This document shows, piece after piece, positions 30,422 to 39,295 of a stretch of DNA of 64,000 bases. The position numbers were made by a program, and so were the translations under genes. Below the pieces are notes generated by a model that made no database searches, had not been told where the DNA came from, and worked only from the letters and a program-made list of their open reading frames with translations. Position 1 is the first letter of the stretch. Every line of letters starts with the position of its first letter. This DNA comes from Orientia tsutsugamushi (GTDB lineage: Bacteria > Pseudomonadota > Alphaproteobacteria > Rickettsiales > Rickettsiaceae). Location: assembly GCF_900327275.1 (NCBI RefSeq), contig NZ_LS398548.1, forward strand, positions 2,405,804 through 2,469,803, written 5' to 3'.

Positions 30422-31116
30422 CTAGTCTCCAACTTATGATAATATCTATCGATTGCTAGAATATTGTCGATAATTTTATTCTCAGAGATTATGCCTCTAG
30501 CTACTGCATATATTTTTTTACCATCGCTAGCTACTAGGTATAACACAGGTACAATATGCTTAGGATTTAGTTTATTAAGCAACTCATTATTCTTACTGAC
30601 AGCTAGCAACTGAAATGCATATTTATTAGCAAAGCTCTGAACAATAGGCATAAAGGCCTTACAGAGCAAGCAATCTTGTTTAACTTGCAGAATCAAGTCC
30701 CAGTTTTTAGCAATGTTTTTGAGTTTTGAGTCGTTTTTCTGCTCTGATTTTTCTTGATATAGCTTTCTATGTAAGCTATTAGATGGCTCATGATCATTAA
30801 TCAGTTGATAATCAAGTAGAGTAGCTAGTTGCCACATAGTAGCAAACTTATGCGCCTTCTCCATGATTTGCTTCTGCAATCTTTGGGCTGTAATTACATT
30901 TTCGAGCGTTGGATTATCAAGCGCTATACGCTGAGCTCGATTAAATTGCTCCTTTAATTCCTCGATTCTATGATCATGGGCCAAATTTATCAACTTAGAA
31001 GTAGAGTCATCAGGCTCATGACCATGTTTATCATTATACCATAGAAATCCTGTTGGTGAAGCATCAACAGTGGATAAATGACTAATTAATATCATAACCA
31101 TTAGTAATCTGCTCAT
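30418..31116 (-). CDS. traF: F-type TraF, thioredoxin-like periplasmic protein
   Basis: 232 residues, intact. It has a short signal peptide (MSRLLMVMILISHLSTVDAS), a helical middle (RIEELKEQFNRAQRIALDNP) and a C-terminal thioredoxin-like fold with CLLC at the active-site position and a cis-Pro-like segment (KHIVPVLYLVAS). F TraF (about 250 residues) usually has lost its CxxC, so retention here hints at redox activity, perhaps for Cys-rich TraN. ATGA overlaps join it to traH and to traN. It is the only long F-type gene here without an obvious lesion. Confidence 0.88.
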   Translation of the reverse strand: MSRLLMVMILISHLSTVDASPTGFLWYNDKHGHEPDDSTSKLINLAHDHRIEELKEQFNRAQRIALDNPTLENVITAQRLQKQIMEKAHKFATMWQLATLLDYQLINDHEPSNSLHRKLYQEKSEQKNDSKLKNIAKNWDLILQVKQDCLLCKAFMPIVQSFANKYAFQLLAVSKNNELLNKLNPKHIVPVLYLVASDGKKIYAVARGIISENKIIDNILAIDRYYHKLETR

Positions 31117-32285
31117 TTAGACTGACTTTGTTGCATACGATGAACTTTATCTTTGATTCCTGCAATAATGTCTTTGTTCATGCTGTTTTGAGCCTTAGTG
31201 AGTATATCACCAAATAGTTCATCCATATTGATTTTAGTGAAATCAACTTTTTGTAATTCCTTAACAGTAAGGCCTCTACACTTTGGACATTCAGGTGTAC
31301 CAAAGTTCATTTTTAGCTGTTTTCTTGCTTCTTCCTGAAAAATTCTTGCCAGTTTCGACTGAAAGCAGCAATAAGTAGACTTTCTGGCTAAGCAAATACC
31401 TAATATCGGAATTCTTGAAGAACAGTAGGTACCGATATAGTAGCAGTAACCTTTTTTTCTATATAGAGCTAATTCTTGTTCCTTAGATTTGCATTGCGAT
31501 AAGCCTATATCACGCCCCCAGCCAGTCATTGAAGAGCAGCAATTCAAAAAACTAAATATGTCTTTTTTGCATTTTCGATGTTTTCCTGAAAATACAGAAA
31601 CGGGATTTGTTTTAATGTCTTTGCTCATCTGATTTAGCATTGCTAGATGAGCTACTTTAGCTATATCCCTGTTTGGTATAATAGTCGGAGTGTTGCAATT
31701 GCCTCCTAAACAAAAGATTGAGTTATTACGCAATGATGAGTGTAGCATTGTTTGCTTCTCAGTTGAACAGCTATAATCGTGCTGCCATAGTAAACAAATA
31801 TTTGCTACTGATTTTTTGCAAGTGCTGTTTTTTAATTCGCAATTTTGAATTTTAAGGTGTTTGCAACCATCTTTTGGATCGCTAGTACAAGAAAAAACAA
31901 TCTTTTGTTTCCAATATGGACGATTGACTTTAAACTTGTCAAAAAATACTCTATCACCACCATCATATTTGACTTCATTAAGTATTTCTTCTGTCCATTT
32001 TGCTCTCAAATCTACAGCTTGTTCTATTCCAGAAATCGCTTCTCTTGACTCACGATTTTCAATAAAAATTATAGATTCTTTCGTTTTGCCACTTTCAGAT
32101 AAAAAATACGAAACAACCATTATTGTGATGCTTATAAAAGTTAAGGCAATTACTGGCTTTCTACGAATGATATTTGTTAATTCTGATAACTTGCTATTAG
32201 ACCTAACAGATTCAGCCTTTGGTTTATCATTTAGCTCTAAATCTTCTTCTTTTGTATTATTATTGTCTGAATTGTCCTGTTCCAC
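31113..32285 (-). CDS. Chimaeric TraB'-'TraN protein from an internal operon deletion
   Basis: 390 residues in one uninterrupted frame. Residues 1-100 look like a TraB N-terminus: charged cytosolic start, one membrane helix (PVIALTFISITIMVVSYFLS) and a periplasmic stem (SGIEQAVDLRAKWTEEI). From about residue 115 the text is TraN, Cys-rich outer-membrane adhesin (YWKQKIVFSCTSDPKDGC, CLLWQHDYSC, FLNCCSSMTGWGRDIG, KSTYCCFQSKLARIFQE). In F-type operons the order is traB-V-C-W-U-trbC-N-F-H-G, so everything between traB and traN is missing here and the join is in frame, near 31930. The signal peptide of TraN is replaced by an inner-membrane anchor, so normal TraN function is unlikely. Confidence 0.7.
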   Translation of the reverse strand: MEQDNSDNNNTKEEDLELNDKPKAESVRSNSKLSELTNIIRRKPVIALTFISITIMVVSYFLSESGKTKESIIFIENRESREAISGIEQAVDLRAKWTEEILNEVKYDGGDRVFFDKFKVNRPYWKQKIVFSCTSDPKDGCKHLKIQNCELKNSTCKKSVANICLLWQHDYSCSTEKQTMLHSSLRNNSIFCLGGNCNTPTIIPNRDIAKVAHLAMLNQMSKDIKTNPVSVFSGKHRKCKKDIFSFLNCCSSMTGWGRDIGLSQCKSKEQELALYRKKGYCYYIGTYCSSRIPILGICLARKSTYCCFQSKLARIFQEEARKQLKMNFGTPECPKCRGLTVKELQKVDFTKINMDELFGDILTKAQNSMNKDIIAGIKDKVHRMQQSQSK

Positions 32286-32327
32286 TATTCCTCCGCTTTT
32301 TGAATGTTAATGTTTCTACCTTATCAA

Positions 32328-32654
32328 TTAATTTTCATACCACTGGCAATTCACTAGGTAAAAGCCTAAAATAACACCAATTGCTACCATTACTCCTGCA
32401 AGCTTTATATTCCCTCGTGCTACAGCCCAAATCGATGATAAAATAGTTGCGCTTGATATACCTATTGTTTTTAGTTTTCCACTAAAAAGTCCGTCTATTT
32501 TATTAAGCTGCCCTTCAAGAGTATCAGCTAATCCTGGCTCAAAAGAAAAAACACAAGCAGTAATTATAATTAACAGTCCTACAACTACATTATTCCACTG
32601 TATTCCAAATGTAGGTTTTAGCATATTTAGTCGAGATTTTTGATATATGAACAT
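32328..32654 (-). CDS. VirB2/TrbC-like pilin candidate
   Basis: 108 residues (98 if started at the internal Met of NMLKPTFG). A long hydrophobic segment (VVVGLLIIITACVFSF) is followed by ADTLEGQLNKIDGLFSGKLK, then two hydrophobic stretches (SSATILSSIWAVARGNIKLA, GVMVAIGVILGFYLV), the usual signal-plus-two-helix layout of TrbC/VirB2 pilins. It lies between traK and traB', where F itself has no pilin gene (F traA precedes traL), so the assignment rests on topology only. Confidence 0.5.
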   Translation of the reverse strand: MFIYQKSRLNMLKPTFGIQWNNVVVGLLIIITACVFSFEPGLADTLEGQLNKIDGLFSGKLKTIGISSATILSSIWAVARGNIKLAGVMVAIGVILGFYLVNCQWYEN

Positions 32655-32789
32655 TGTTATTGCTTATTAGTAAATTTTGCATTATTCTCCTAGTGCTAGT
32701 GAATTCCATGATCAATGAAATTTTACTTTGAAGTGGTTTTAATAAGCTTGATTCAGAGCGGGCAAGTCTTTGAAGTAAAAACTAGCACT

Positions 32790-33273
32790 TTAAGCCAGTT
32801 TTATTTTTTTCTTAGTATTTCTACTTTGTTTTTTAGAAAGTTTTGCTGTTAATTCTTTTGTATTAAGGTCATTACTGAACAAATTGTTATTGTTTTGAAT
32901 TATCCTTTTCCTCTATTTTTGTAGCAGCATTAACAAGCATTACAGGGTTTGGAGTTTTTGGAGTAAAAGTTGACATTAAATCTTGAATTGTTTTATATTT
33001 TCCTATTACCATTAAATAAACTTTGTTTTCTTCTGCTCGTGGAGCAATAAACAAACATCCAGACTCATGAACTATACCTTCAACTGTGTTTTGAGGGTAC
33101 ATAAGAATATCATTAATTTTTTCATCTTTAAGATTAATTCTTGTTGGCCCACTATCAGAAATCTCAAGCTTAAGCAGCTCATCATCTTCTAACTCATATT
33201 CTACCGCATATATATTATTAACGTTGACTAAAGCAATAAGCCCTATCATAAATCTCAAAACTCTAATACTCAT
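32790..33273 (-). pseudogene. traK: F-type TraK, shortened, frameshifted
   Basis: The ORF to 32887 gives 128 residues: signal peptide (MIGLIALVNVNNIYA), then TraK-like ISDSGPTRINLKDEKINDIL, HESGCLFIAPRAEENKVYLM and KTIQDLMSTFTP. The +1 frame continues beyond the stop as FSNDLNTKELTAKLSKKQSR to a TAA at 32790. F TraK is 242 residues, so even the joined product (about 160) lacks its C-terminal secretin-like part. TraK normally forms the outer-membrane core with TraV and TraB, both affected here. Start overlaps the end of traE (ATGA). Confidence 0.72.
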
Positions 33274-33822
33274 TTTTTTATTCCATTCTCTTTAACACCA
33301 GTCAATAACAAAAGGTAATTAGGAGTTCGCTTGTAAGTCAAAAGGTAAGTCTTATCGACAGCTATATGTTTACTATCGCTAAACCAATAACGAAGCGTTC
33401 CACTAATTAATACTCCATTCATTTATCACTTCAACCTTCTTTAGAAAAAAAGAGTGAAGACACATTTGAGCCTTTAACAAATTGCAAATGATTCTGAAAA
33501 AAATTTTTAAAGATTCAGTATTACTGAATACCACTTTCATGTCTGCTATTTGTCTTTCTACCTCATTTGGAGAAGTAGTAAATAAGAGTTTCATCACATA
33601 AATTGCCAATTCCTTTAAATAGGTTTCATGGTAATTTTTTGATGAAAACGTCATTTTACGATCAGGCTCCATTGCTGGAATTAATAACCACTTTTCTTCT
33701 TTGGTAATTACAGCCATTATCGCAATTATATTAGCTGCAGCTAGCAATATAGTTACTGAAAGTAAGCATTTATTATATTTAACAAGCTCTTGTATAGCAT
33801 TTTGCTTAAAGAGATGATTCAT
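33270..33822 (-). pseudogene. traE: F-type TraE, several frameshifts
   Basis: The N-terminus MNHLFKQNAIQELVKYNKCL with the membrane helix SVTILLAAANIIAIMAVI is TraE/VirB8-like and is followed by LLIPAMEPDRKMTFSSKNYH. Near 33490 a shift hides FFQNHLQFVKGSNVSSLFF in the next frame, with a return near 33430 and another shift to GVLISGTLRYWFSDSKHIAV, ending LLTGVKENGIKK at 33270. Joined length is about 183 residues against 188 for F TraE, so the gene is whole apart from small indels. Confidence 0.85.
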
Positions 33823-34118
33823 TATTTGCCAACTTTTTTGCCCAGAAGTCTTGAATATCCTAATGGAGCTGGCAATAAACCTTTAGCTACTAAAAAACTT
33901 TTTAGCAAAAAATTCTCCGATACCTTCTTAAATTTCTTAAAGCAATAACATAGAGCAATTCCTCCAACCATAAATGCTAGGCCTAATTTAGCATACCTAC
34001 TGTTTAGTAGTACAATTCCTGGAGCTACTCCAGCTAGCACTACTCCCCATTCATCAATGCTCAAACCCATATACTTCAATGGCCTCGATAATGCCCAACA
34101 TAATTTTTGATTTTGCAT
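33822..34118 (-). CDS. traL: F-type TraL
   Basis: 98 residues from the ATG at 34118 (AAGGTT upstream), close to the 91 of F TraL; a longer reading from 34157 adds 13 residues without support. A TraL-like start (SRPLKYMGLSIDEWGVVLAG) and two membrane stretches (VVLAGVAPGIVLL and LAFMVGGIALCYCF) match this small inner-membrane component. First gene of the F-type operon, adjoining traE with a one-base overlap. No lesion is visible. Confidence 0.82.
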   Translation of the reverse strand: MQNQKLCWALSRPLKYMGLSIDEWGVVLAGVAPGIVLLNSRYAKLGLAFMVGGIALCYCFKKFKKVSENFLLKSFLVAKGLLPAPLGYSRLLGKKVGK

Positions 34119-34277
34119 AATAACCTTCAGCTGCAATTTTAGCATGAGATTTCTCATTCTGCTACTATAATGTTTAAATTAACTAAATATCTTCAAACGC
34201 AGATTTTACCTGTGATAATTAGTTTTCATATATGCATTTCTTCTCATGCTAAGTTTCATGTTATTTCAGTATTTATT

Positions 34278-35309
34278 TCAAATATCAATTCTTGAACAGT
34301 CGCTTATCATTTGTGTTACCTTAGACATATATTGCCTTACTGGCTCTAAACAACTTTGGTATAAATACTCGTTGATTTTATGTCACTATGATTCAATGCT
34401 GCACTAATTATATACTGACCTGCGCCTTCATCTGCCATACAACTTGCAAATGTCCTTCTTAGATCGTGTATCCTTAAATTTTTTATGCCTGCCTTTTTAC
34501 AAATCTTATACCATCCTCTATAAGGATATTCCAAGTGCCCGCTTTTGCTTTTATCAGTTGATAGCACCCATTTACTTTTAGATGTTAATTTCCTTGCTTG
34601 CAATATTTCTATTATCTCATCTGTTAATGATATATTTTGCGCCTTTCCGTTCTTAGTTTTTTGGTATATGCCATATTTTTCTTTTAAAATCTATATTGTC
34701 CCATTCCATCTCCAACACATTACTTTTTCTAGCTCCAGTATATAACGCTAGTAATGCAAAATCTCTTATCAATGGAGTTGCTTCTCTACATAATACGTGT
34801 AAAAATTTACTCATTTCATCGTAACTTAGACGTCTTTCTCTTGCTTGCATTTTATGTTTATCTATTTTTAGTGTAGGATTTCTGTCTATTAATTCCAATT
34901 TTATTGCCTTATTAAATATACTGCTTAAGGTTATTAGAAATTGATTTGCTGTCGCATATTTTCCATCTTTGCTGATATCATTGAATATTTGTTCAATATC
35001 ATTACTTTTAATATCACTTATCTTTTTTAAAAATAACGGTTTCGCATAATTATGTATTCTTGCAGTATCTTTCTGCCAGTATATAGTATATATTTTGGCA
35101 TACTCTTCAATATACTTATAACACAGCTCTTTTATCCCTTCTTTTCTAAATTTTTTTTCAAAAGACCATGTTTTTCTTCCTGTAAGTGATATTCTTAGTT
35201 GAAGTCCTGGTTCAATTTTATCCTTGATGGTTGATGTTCTTTCAGTAGGAATTTTTATTTTTCTTATTAACTTATCTGTTAACTTTAATGTTAATGTTAT
35301 TGATTCCAT
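34278..35309 (-). pseudogene. int: RAGE tyrosine integrase (right copy), frameshifted
   Basis: Begins MESITLTLKLTDKLIRKIKI at 35309. The N-terminal arm-binding and core-binding domains (PGLQLRISLTGRKTWSFEKK, EQIFNDISKDGKYATANQFL) are intact, and the first catalytic Arg lies in LLALYTGARKSNVLEMEW. A frameshift near 34655 interrupts; the next frame has RIHDLRRTFASCMADEGAGQ (catalytic His and second Arg), AALNHSDIKSTSIYTKV with the Tyr nucleophile, and a stop at 34346. A further shift reveals the last residues (EPVRQYMSKVTQMISDC) to 34278. It is better preserved than the left copy. Confidence 0.88.
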
Positions 35310-35734
35310 AATTATACCATAGATTAATTGCATATTAATTCATATTACAATTACCTAAACAAGTTATCTATATTATTCTCTTTATTTGAATAAAATTTTT
35401 ATACTAATTTATTTATAACATACCTGACTTCCAAACTGCTTTATCAACCTTAGGTTGGTATATATTTTTCATCCATCATCTTAACCTTTAGATTGAAAAT
35501 TGCCCCCAATTTCCTGATTTTTTTTTCTACCTATTTTCTACCTTTCGCATTAATTTTTTTGTTATATTGACAAATATTCCAAATATATTTATAGTTAAAG
35601 TTGAAGATTAATTATAAATACTAATAAAAGTTAACATAAGTTAATAGTAGGTTATATAAAGTGTAGAAGTTAATAAAAATTAACATTTTTTCTTCTTTGT
35701 ATTTGATATGTCTTTGCAGCTTTATTATTAGGCA
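35310..35734. other. Spacer upstream of the right integrase
   Basis: No gene is visible. An inverted repeat AACCT-T-AGGTT lies at 35446-35456, about 140 bp upstream of the integrase start, and several GTTAA/GTTAATA words repeat at 35628-35685. Such short palindromes near an integrase can be recombinase sites, but nothing here proves an att core. Confidence 0.35.
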
Positions 35735-35946
35735 ATGTTATTACAAATAATATTACCACTATTAGCTATAATTATTGGATACTATAGGTCACATTTTTCA
35801 TCTCCTGAAATATAGCTATAGTAGGTGGTTTAGAAAAAAAATTTTATCCAAAAGATTGAAAATAATTATAAAATAACTCTTATGTAAAACCTATATACAT
35901 TTTTATACTGATACTATCTGCTGTATAAAACCAATTTTGCCTATAG
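35735..35946 (-). repeat. Right copy of inverted RAGE-end repeat (dead replication-gene start)
   Basis: On the minus strand this reads the same upstream region and first codons as 5021-5240 (GCAGATAGTATCAGTAT, ACCTACTATAGCT, GGAGATGAAAAATG), followed by degraded coding sequence (TGA at codon 2, several stops). It is a second, inverted and truncated start of a RAGE replication gene. Confidence 0.75.
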
Positions 35947-35996
35947 ACAAGGTTTAAGTATAAACTTGTTCAACAGAAAATTGGACTTAAAGAGTT

Positions 35997-36030
35997 GAGC
36001 CTTATGATACCAAAGTACCACGTACAGTTC
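35997..36030 (+). ncRNA. Group II intron domain V relic
   Basis: A 34-base stretch starts GAGCCTTATG, has CAAAG in the loop region and ends ACGTACAGTTC. This fits the length and order of group II intron domain V, including the catalytic AGC near the 5' end, but with two mismatches in the basal helix. No reverse transcriptase gene is present upstream, so only the 3' tail of an intron survives. Nothing else is recognised to 36294. Confidence 0.45.
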
Positions 36031-36294
36031 TTATGTGAAGGGGATAATGGAAATATTTTTTTTTGTAAGACATTTAATGTGAAAAAAGCTATTAAACTAG
36101 AAGATTTTTTATTTAATTAACTAGAGAGCTTATATAATAGATATGTTATGCTATTATAGAGTAAGTATTATAATCATAGTTAGATAAAATTCAAAGCTCT
36201 GCTATTATAGCAGTTAAAAAACTTAAAAAACAATGAAAACTATGCAAAAATAAATATTTTGGATGCTATAAAATAAGCATAAAATGTCTGTAAA

Positions 36295-36777
36295 TTATTG
36301 CTTATTACTTACATCAAACTCTGGTTTGATTAATTCCTGCTGATTGTTAGTAGTTTGTGTGTTTGATATAATCTCAGCAAAGTCTATATAATCAATCATT
36401 AAAGGTAAAAATCCGCCTTTCTGAGTTGATTCAGAAATAATTTGTCGTACATAAGGGAAAATTATTTCTGGGCAGCGTACTGATAATATAAACTTTTTAT
36501 CTTCCTCTGCTATATTAGTTATCTGAAATATTCCAGCATATACAACTTCGATATGAAATATTTTTTTATCATTACATGTAGCACTAACGTTAGTACTTAA
36601 TTCTACTTCAAAATGATTGTCTTCTGATAATTTAGTAATATTTATATCTAACTTAGTGTCAATTTTAGGTTTTTCAGTTATTTTAAATAATGAGTTTATT
36701 GGATCAGGATTTTCAAATGATAAGTCCTTAACATATTGTGCTTTTACAGCTATTTTAGGTTCTGATGTTGCTACCAT
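36295..36777 (-). CDS. secB: Protein-export chaperone SecB
   Basis: 160 residues, the usual SecB size. AQYVKDLSFENPDP opens the fold, HFEVELSTNVSATCNDKKIF is the central strand region, AGIFQIT matches the substrate-groove segment, and VRCPEIIFPYVRQIISESTQ with GGFLPLMIDYIDFAEI gives the conserved C-terminal helices. SecB holds preproteins unfolded for SecA. It is the first core gene after the RAGE. The C-terminal extension is longer and more polar than in E. coli but lacks lesions. Confidence 0.95.
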   Translation of the reverse strand: MVATSEPKIAVKAQYVKDLSFENPDPINSLFKITEKPKIDTKLDINITKLSEDNHFEVELSTNVSATCNDKKIFHIEVVYAGIFQITNIAEEDKKFILSVRCPEIIFPYVRQIISESTQKGGFLPLMIDYIDFAEIISNTQTTNNQQELIKPEFDVSNKQ

Positions 36778-36818
36778 ATTAGTTATCTTTTTTAATAGAT
36801 TAATTAACTTAATTTAAC

Positions 36819-37385
36819 TTATACTGTTGGAAGCGTTACTCCAATTTGCTTTGTATATCGCCCATATCTGTCAAGATATGAAATATTACAAGGTTGATCT
36901 CCTTTTAAAAATAAAAATTGGCATGCTCCTTCACCGGCATAAATTTTAGCTGGCAGTGGAGTAGTATTGGAGAATTCTAATGTGATATGACCTTCACATT
37001 CTGGTTCAAGAGGAGTAACATTGATAATAATGCCACAGCGTGCATATGTTGACTTTCCTATGCAAATTGCTATTACATCTCTTGGCATTTTAAAATACTC
37101 TATAGTTGTACCTAAAGCAAAGCTATTTGGAGGGATGATGCATATATCGCTTATCTTTGTAATTAGGCAATCTTGATCGAATTTTTTAGGATCAATAATT
37201 GATGGTTTTGTGTTAGTGAAAATTTTAAACTCGTTGCTAACACGAGCGTCATAACCGTACGATGATAGTCCATACGAAAGAATTTGCTGGTTATTGTGTG
37301 CTCTAACTTGCTTTTCAACAAATGGAGAGATCATATTTTCTGATTCAGCCATTTTTTTGATCCAGTTGTCTGACATTATAGACAT
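36819..37385 (-). CDS. dcd: dCTP deaminase
   Basis: 188 residues. [13 protein letters not shown] and [19 protein letters not shown] begin the dUTPase-like fold. The active-site block [20 protein letters not shown] with [20 protein letters not shown] includes the catalytic Glu region, and [17 protein letters not shown] follows. It converts dCTP to dUTP, feeding dTMP synthesis. The N-terminus could also start at the internal Met of MSDNWIKK. It lies 41 bp upstream of secB on the same strand and may be cotranscribed. Confidence 0.95.
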   Translation of the reverse strand: MSIMSDNWIKKMAESENMISPFVEKQVRAHNNQQILSYGLSSYGYDARVSNEFKIFTNTKPSIIDPKKFDQDCLITKISDICIIPPNSFALGTTIEYFKMPRDVIAICIGKSTYARCGIIINVTPLEPECEGHITLEFSNTTPLPAKIYAGEGACQFLFLKGDQPCNISYLDRYGRYTKQIGVTLPTV

Positions 37386-37986
37386 AAATTAAAATTAACC
37401 TTGTTTAAATGTTTAAACTCAATAAACTTAAATTACATTTGAGGGAACAGTATACTTAAATTAAAAATTATACACAAGACATAAGTTTGCTTAGTAGTGT
37501 TAAGTGATAAATTTAATCACTATTCTTGTCTTGTGCTTAGATGATTAGACAAGGTTGTAAACTTTAGATGATATTGGTATTATAAAAAAACTGCCGCAAA
37601 TGTATTGAAAGATCACTTTAATAAATCAAAAAAATAAATTTAGGATCAAAATTGCAATAACATAGGATACCTTGAGATTTATCAATTTTAAGCAGTTTAA
37701 TTGCACCATATCCTTTTTGCTATATTTATAACAATTTTGCTGAAGTTTATGTATTATTTACATGTTTTCTGAGTATTATGAATGTTATTAAAATTATTAT
37801 TATTGATAGTTTTTTGTTAAATATGTATAATAATTGGTATTCAATGTGTGAAGGTTAAGTTGATGGAGCATGTAAATAATTATAGATATATTAAGTTATG
37901 CTTCTTTCTAAGGTGGCATACAAGCATTTTTATGTTAGTGCTTGATAATATTGCTTATATTACTTTGAAATTTTTAAGGGGTAGTT
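37386..37986. other. Regulatory spacer between dcd and the porin gene
   Basis: No gene is visible in 600 bp. An inverted repeat CACAAGACA (37473-37481 with 37527-37535) encloses a smaller hairpin GTGAT-AAATTTA-ATCAC (37504-37520), a nested stem. At 37672-37730 a sequence with GCAGTTTAATTGCA recurs near 59691-59755. AAGGGG just upstream of the porin ATG is its ribosome site. The rest is AT-rich and should contain two divergent promoters. Confidence 0.5.
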
Positions 37987-39267
37987 ATGAGAAAGTTTAT
38001 TAAAGTAAATAGTATAAAATTAGTTAATGTATTGTACTTGAGTAGTGTGTTTTTTGTTAGCCATGCTTTTGCAGAGATTACTCACAAGTTTAGTGGGGCA
38101 TTTAGTTTTGAAGCTGGAGTTCCTTATTACCATTTTAAGCCGCGTAGTGATAATGTTTCTGCTTATAGAAAAAATGTAGGATTATATTCAGAAGGGAATG
38201 TAAGTCTTAGTGTACAAGATGAGTTAGAGAATATAAGTTACGGTGGTAAAGTAGTATTGCATACTACTACAAAAGCTAAAGGAGCTGCATCTTTAAATGG
38301 GTCCAGGCTTTTTATAAAATCTAAAATTGGGTTAATGGAGTTTGGATCTCAGCATAGCATAGCTAAAGTGATGCAAATTAGCCCTAAGACCTGTGGAGCG
38401 ATGGGAACATGGTCTAGATATGTAAAATTTCCAGAAAATTATGTATTTGCAGCTAGCAGTAGTTTACCTGTAGAATCGTTCTCAACTAATGCTGTTGGGT
38501 ATTCAGGAACTGAGTCTGTAAGGAAGATATCATATTATACTCCTGAATATTATGGATTAACATTGGGCGTTTCATATATTCCTGATACTAGTAATAGTAC
38601 TGGCAATGTTGGAGATGATACTACTACTAAAGCTATAGTTATAAAGTTACCAGGGTGTACCAATAGATATGTTCAATATAGATTGGTAGCAACTGATGCT
38701 TGGGTAGGTGGAATAAATTATAAACATAACTTTCAAAGCGGTTCTAGTATTAAGCTAGGTGCAGTTATAGAATATGGTAATGCTATTCCAATGAAGGTAT
38801 ACAATAATCCAGAATGTAAGAGTGAACATAAAATTGATGATGTTATTAATGTTAAAGATATACTAGCTTATAGTCTTGGAGTTAGCTTAAGCAAAGAGAA
38901 TATTCATTGTGGAGTATCTTATAGTACATGGGGAGATAGTTTTTTCAGTGATGAGATTGTAACAAAACCTAAGAGTGATTCTTGGAGTATAGGCATTGCT
39001 TATGTAGAAGTTCCGATAGGTGTTAGTCTTGAATGGTCTTATGACACTTATGGAGATCGTAATAGTAGGCATGTTATAACTTTTGGTAGCGATTATCAAT
39101 TAGCTGAAGGATTGTCAGCATACTTTGATCTTAGTTATTTTATAGCTAAGGGGAGCAAGGTATTATTAGATAATGATCCTAAAAAGACGCAGATAGCAAG
39201 TTATGATGATCAAGTCAAACCTTTTAGTGGAATATGCGGTATTCTTGGTATTAAAATTAAATTTTAA
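37987..39267 (+). CDS. Outer-membrane porin
   Basis: 426 residues with a signal peptide (LVNVLYLSSVFFVSHAFA, cleavage before EITHKFSG). The mature part is a run of amphipathic strands, such as GLYSEGNVSLSVQDELENIS, YGGKVVLHTTTKAKG and SIGIAYVEVPIGVSLEWSY, ending in ILGIKIKF with the C-terminal Phe recognised by the BAM machinery. It corresponds to the general-diffusion porins of Rickettsiales. Several Cys residues (KTCGAMG, LPGCTNRY, NPECKSE, GICG) are unusual for a porin and could form disulfides. A 14-bp hairpin overlaps its stop codon. Confidence 0.85.
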   Translation: MRKFIKVNSIKLVNVLYLSSVFFVSHAFAEITHKFSGAFSFEAGVPYYHFKPRSDNVSAYRKNVGLYSEGNVSLSVQDELENISYGGKVVLHTTTKAKGAASLNGSRLFIKSKIGLMEFGSQHSIAKVMQISPKTCGAMGTWSRYVKFPENYVFAASSSLPVESFSTNAVGYSGTESVRKISYYTPEYYGLTLGVSYIPDTSNSTGNVGDDTTTKAIVIKLPGCTNRYVQYRLVATDAWVGGINYKHNFQSGSSIKLGAVIEYGNAIPMKVYNNPECKSEHKIDDVINVKDILAYSLGVSLSKENIHCGVSYSTWGDSFFSDEIVTKPKSDSWSIGIAYVEVPIGVSLEWSYDTYGDRNSRHVITFGSDYQLAEGLSAYFDLSYFIAKGSKVLLDNDPKKTQIASYDDQVKPFSGICGILGIKIKF

Positions 39268-39295
39268 TGAAGGTAAGCATCACCTTCATTAAAAT
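39261..39295 (+). terminator. 14-bp perfect hairpin overlapping the porin stop codon
   Basis: ATTTTAATGAAGGT pairs exactly with ACCTTCATTAAAAT across a 7-base loop (AAGCATC). The porin TAA lies inside the left arm. Only a weak T-rich tail follows, so it may act as a terminator or as a stabilising 3' end. Confidence 0.65.
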
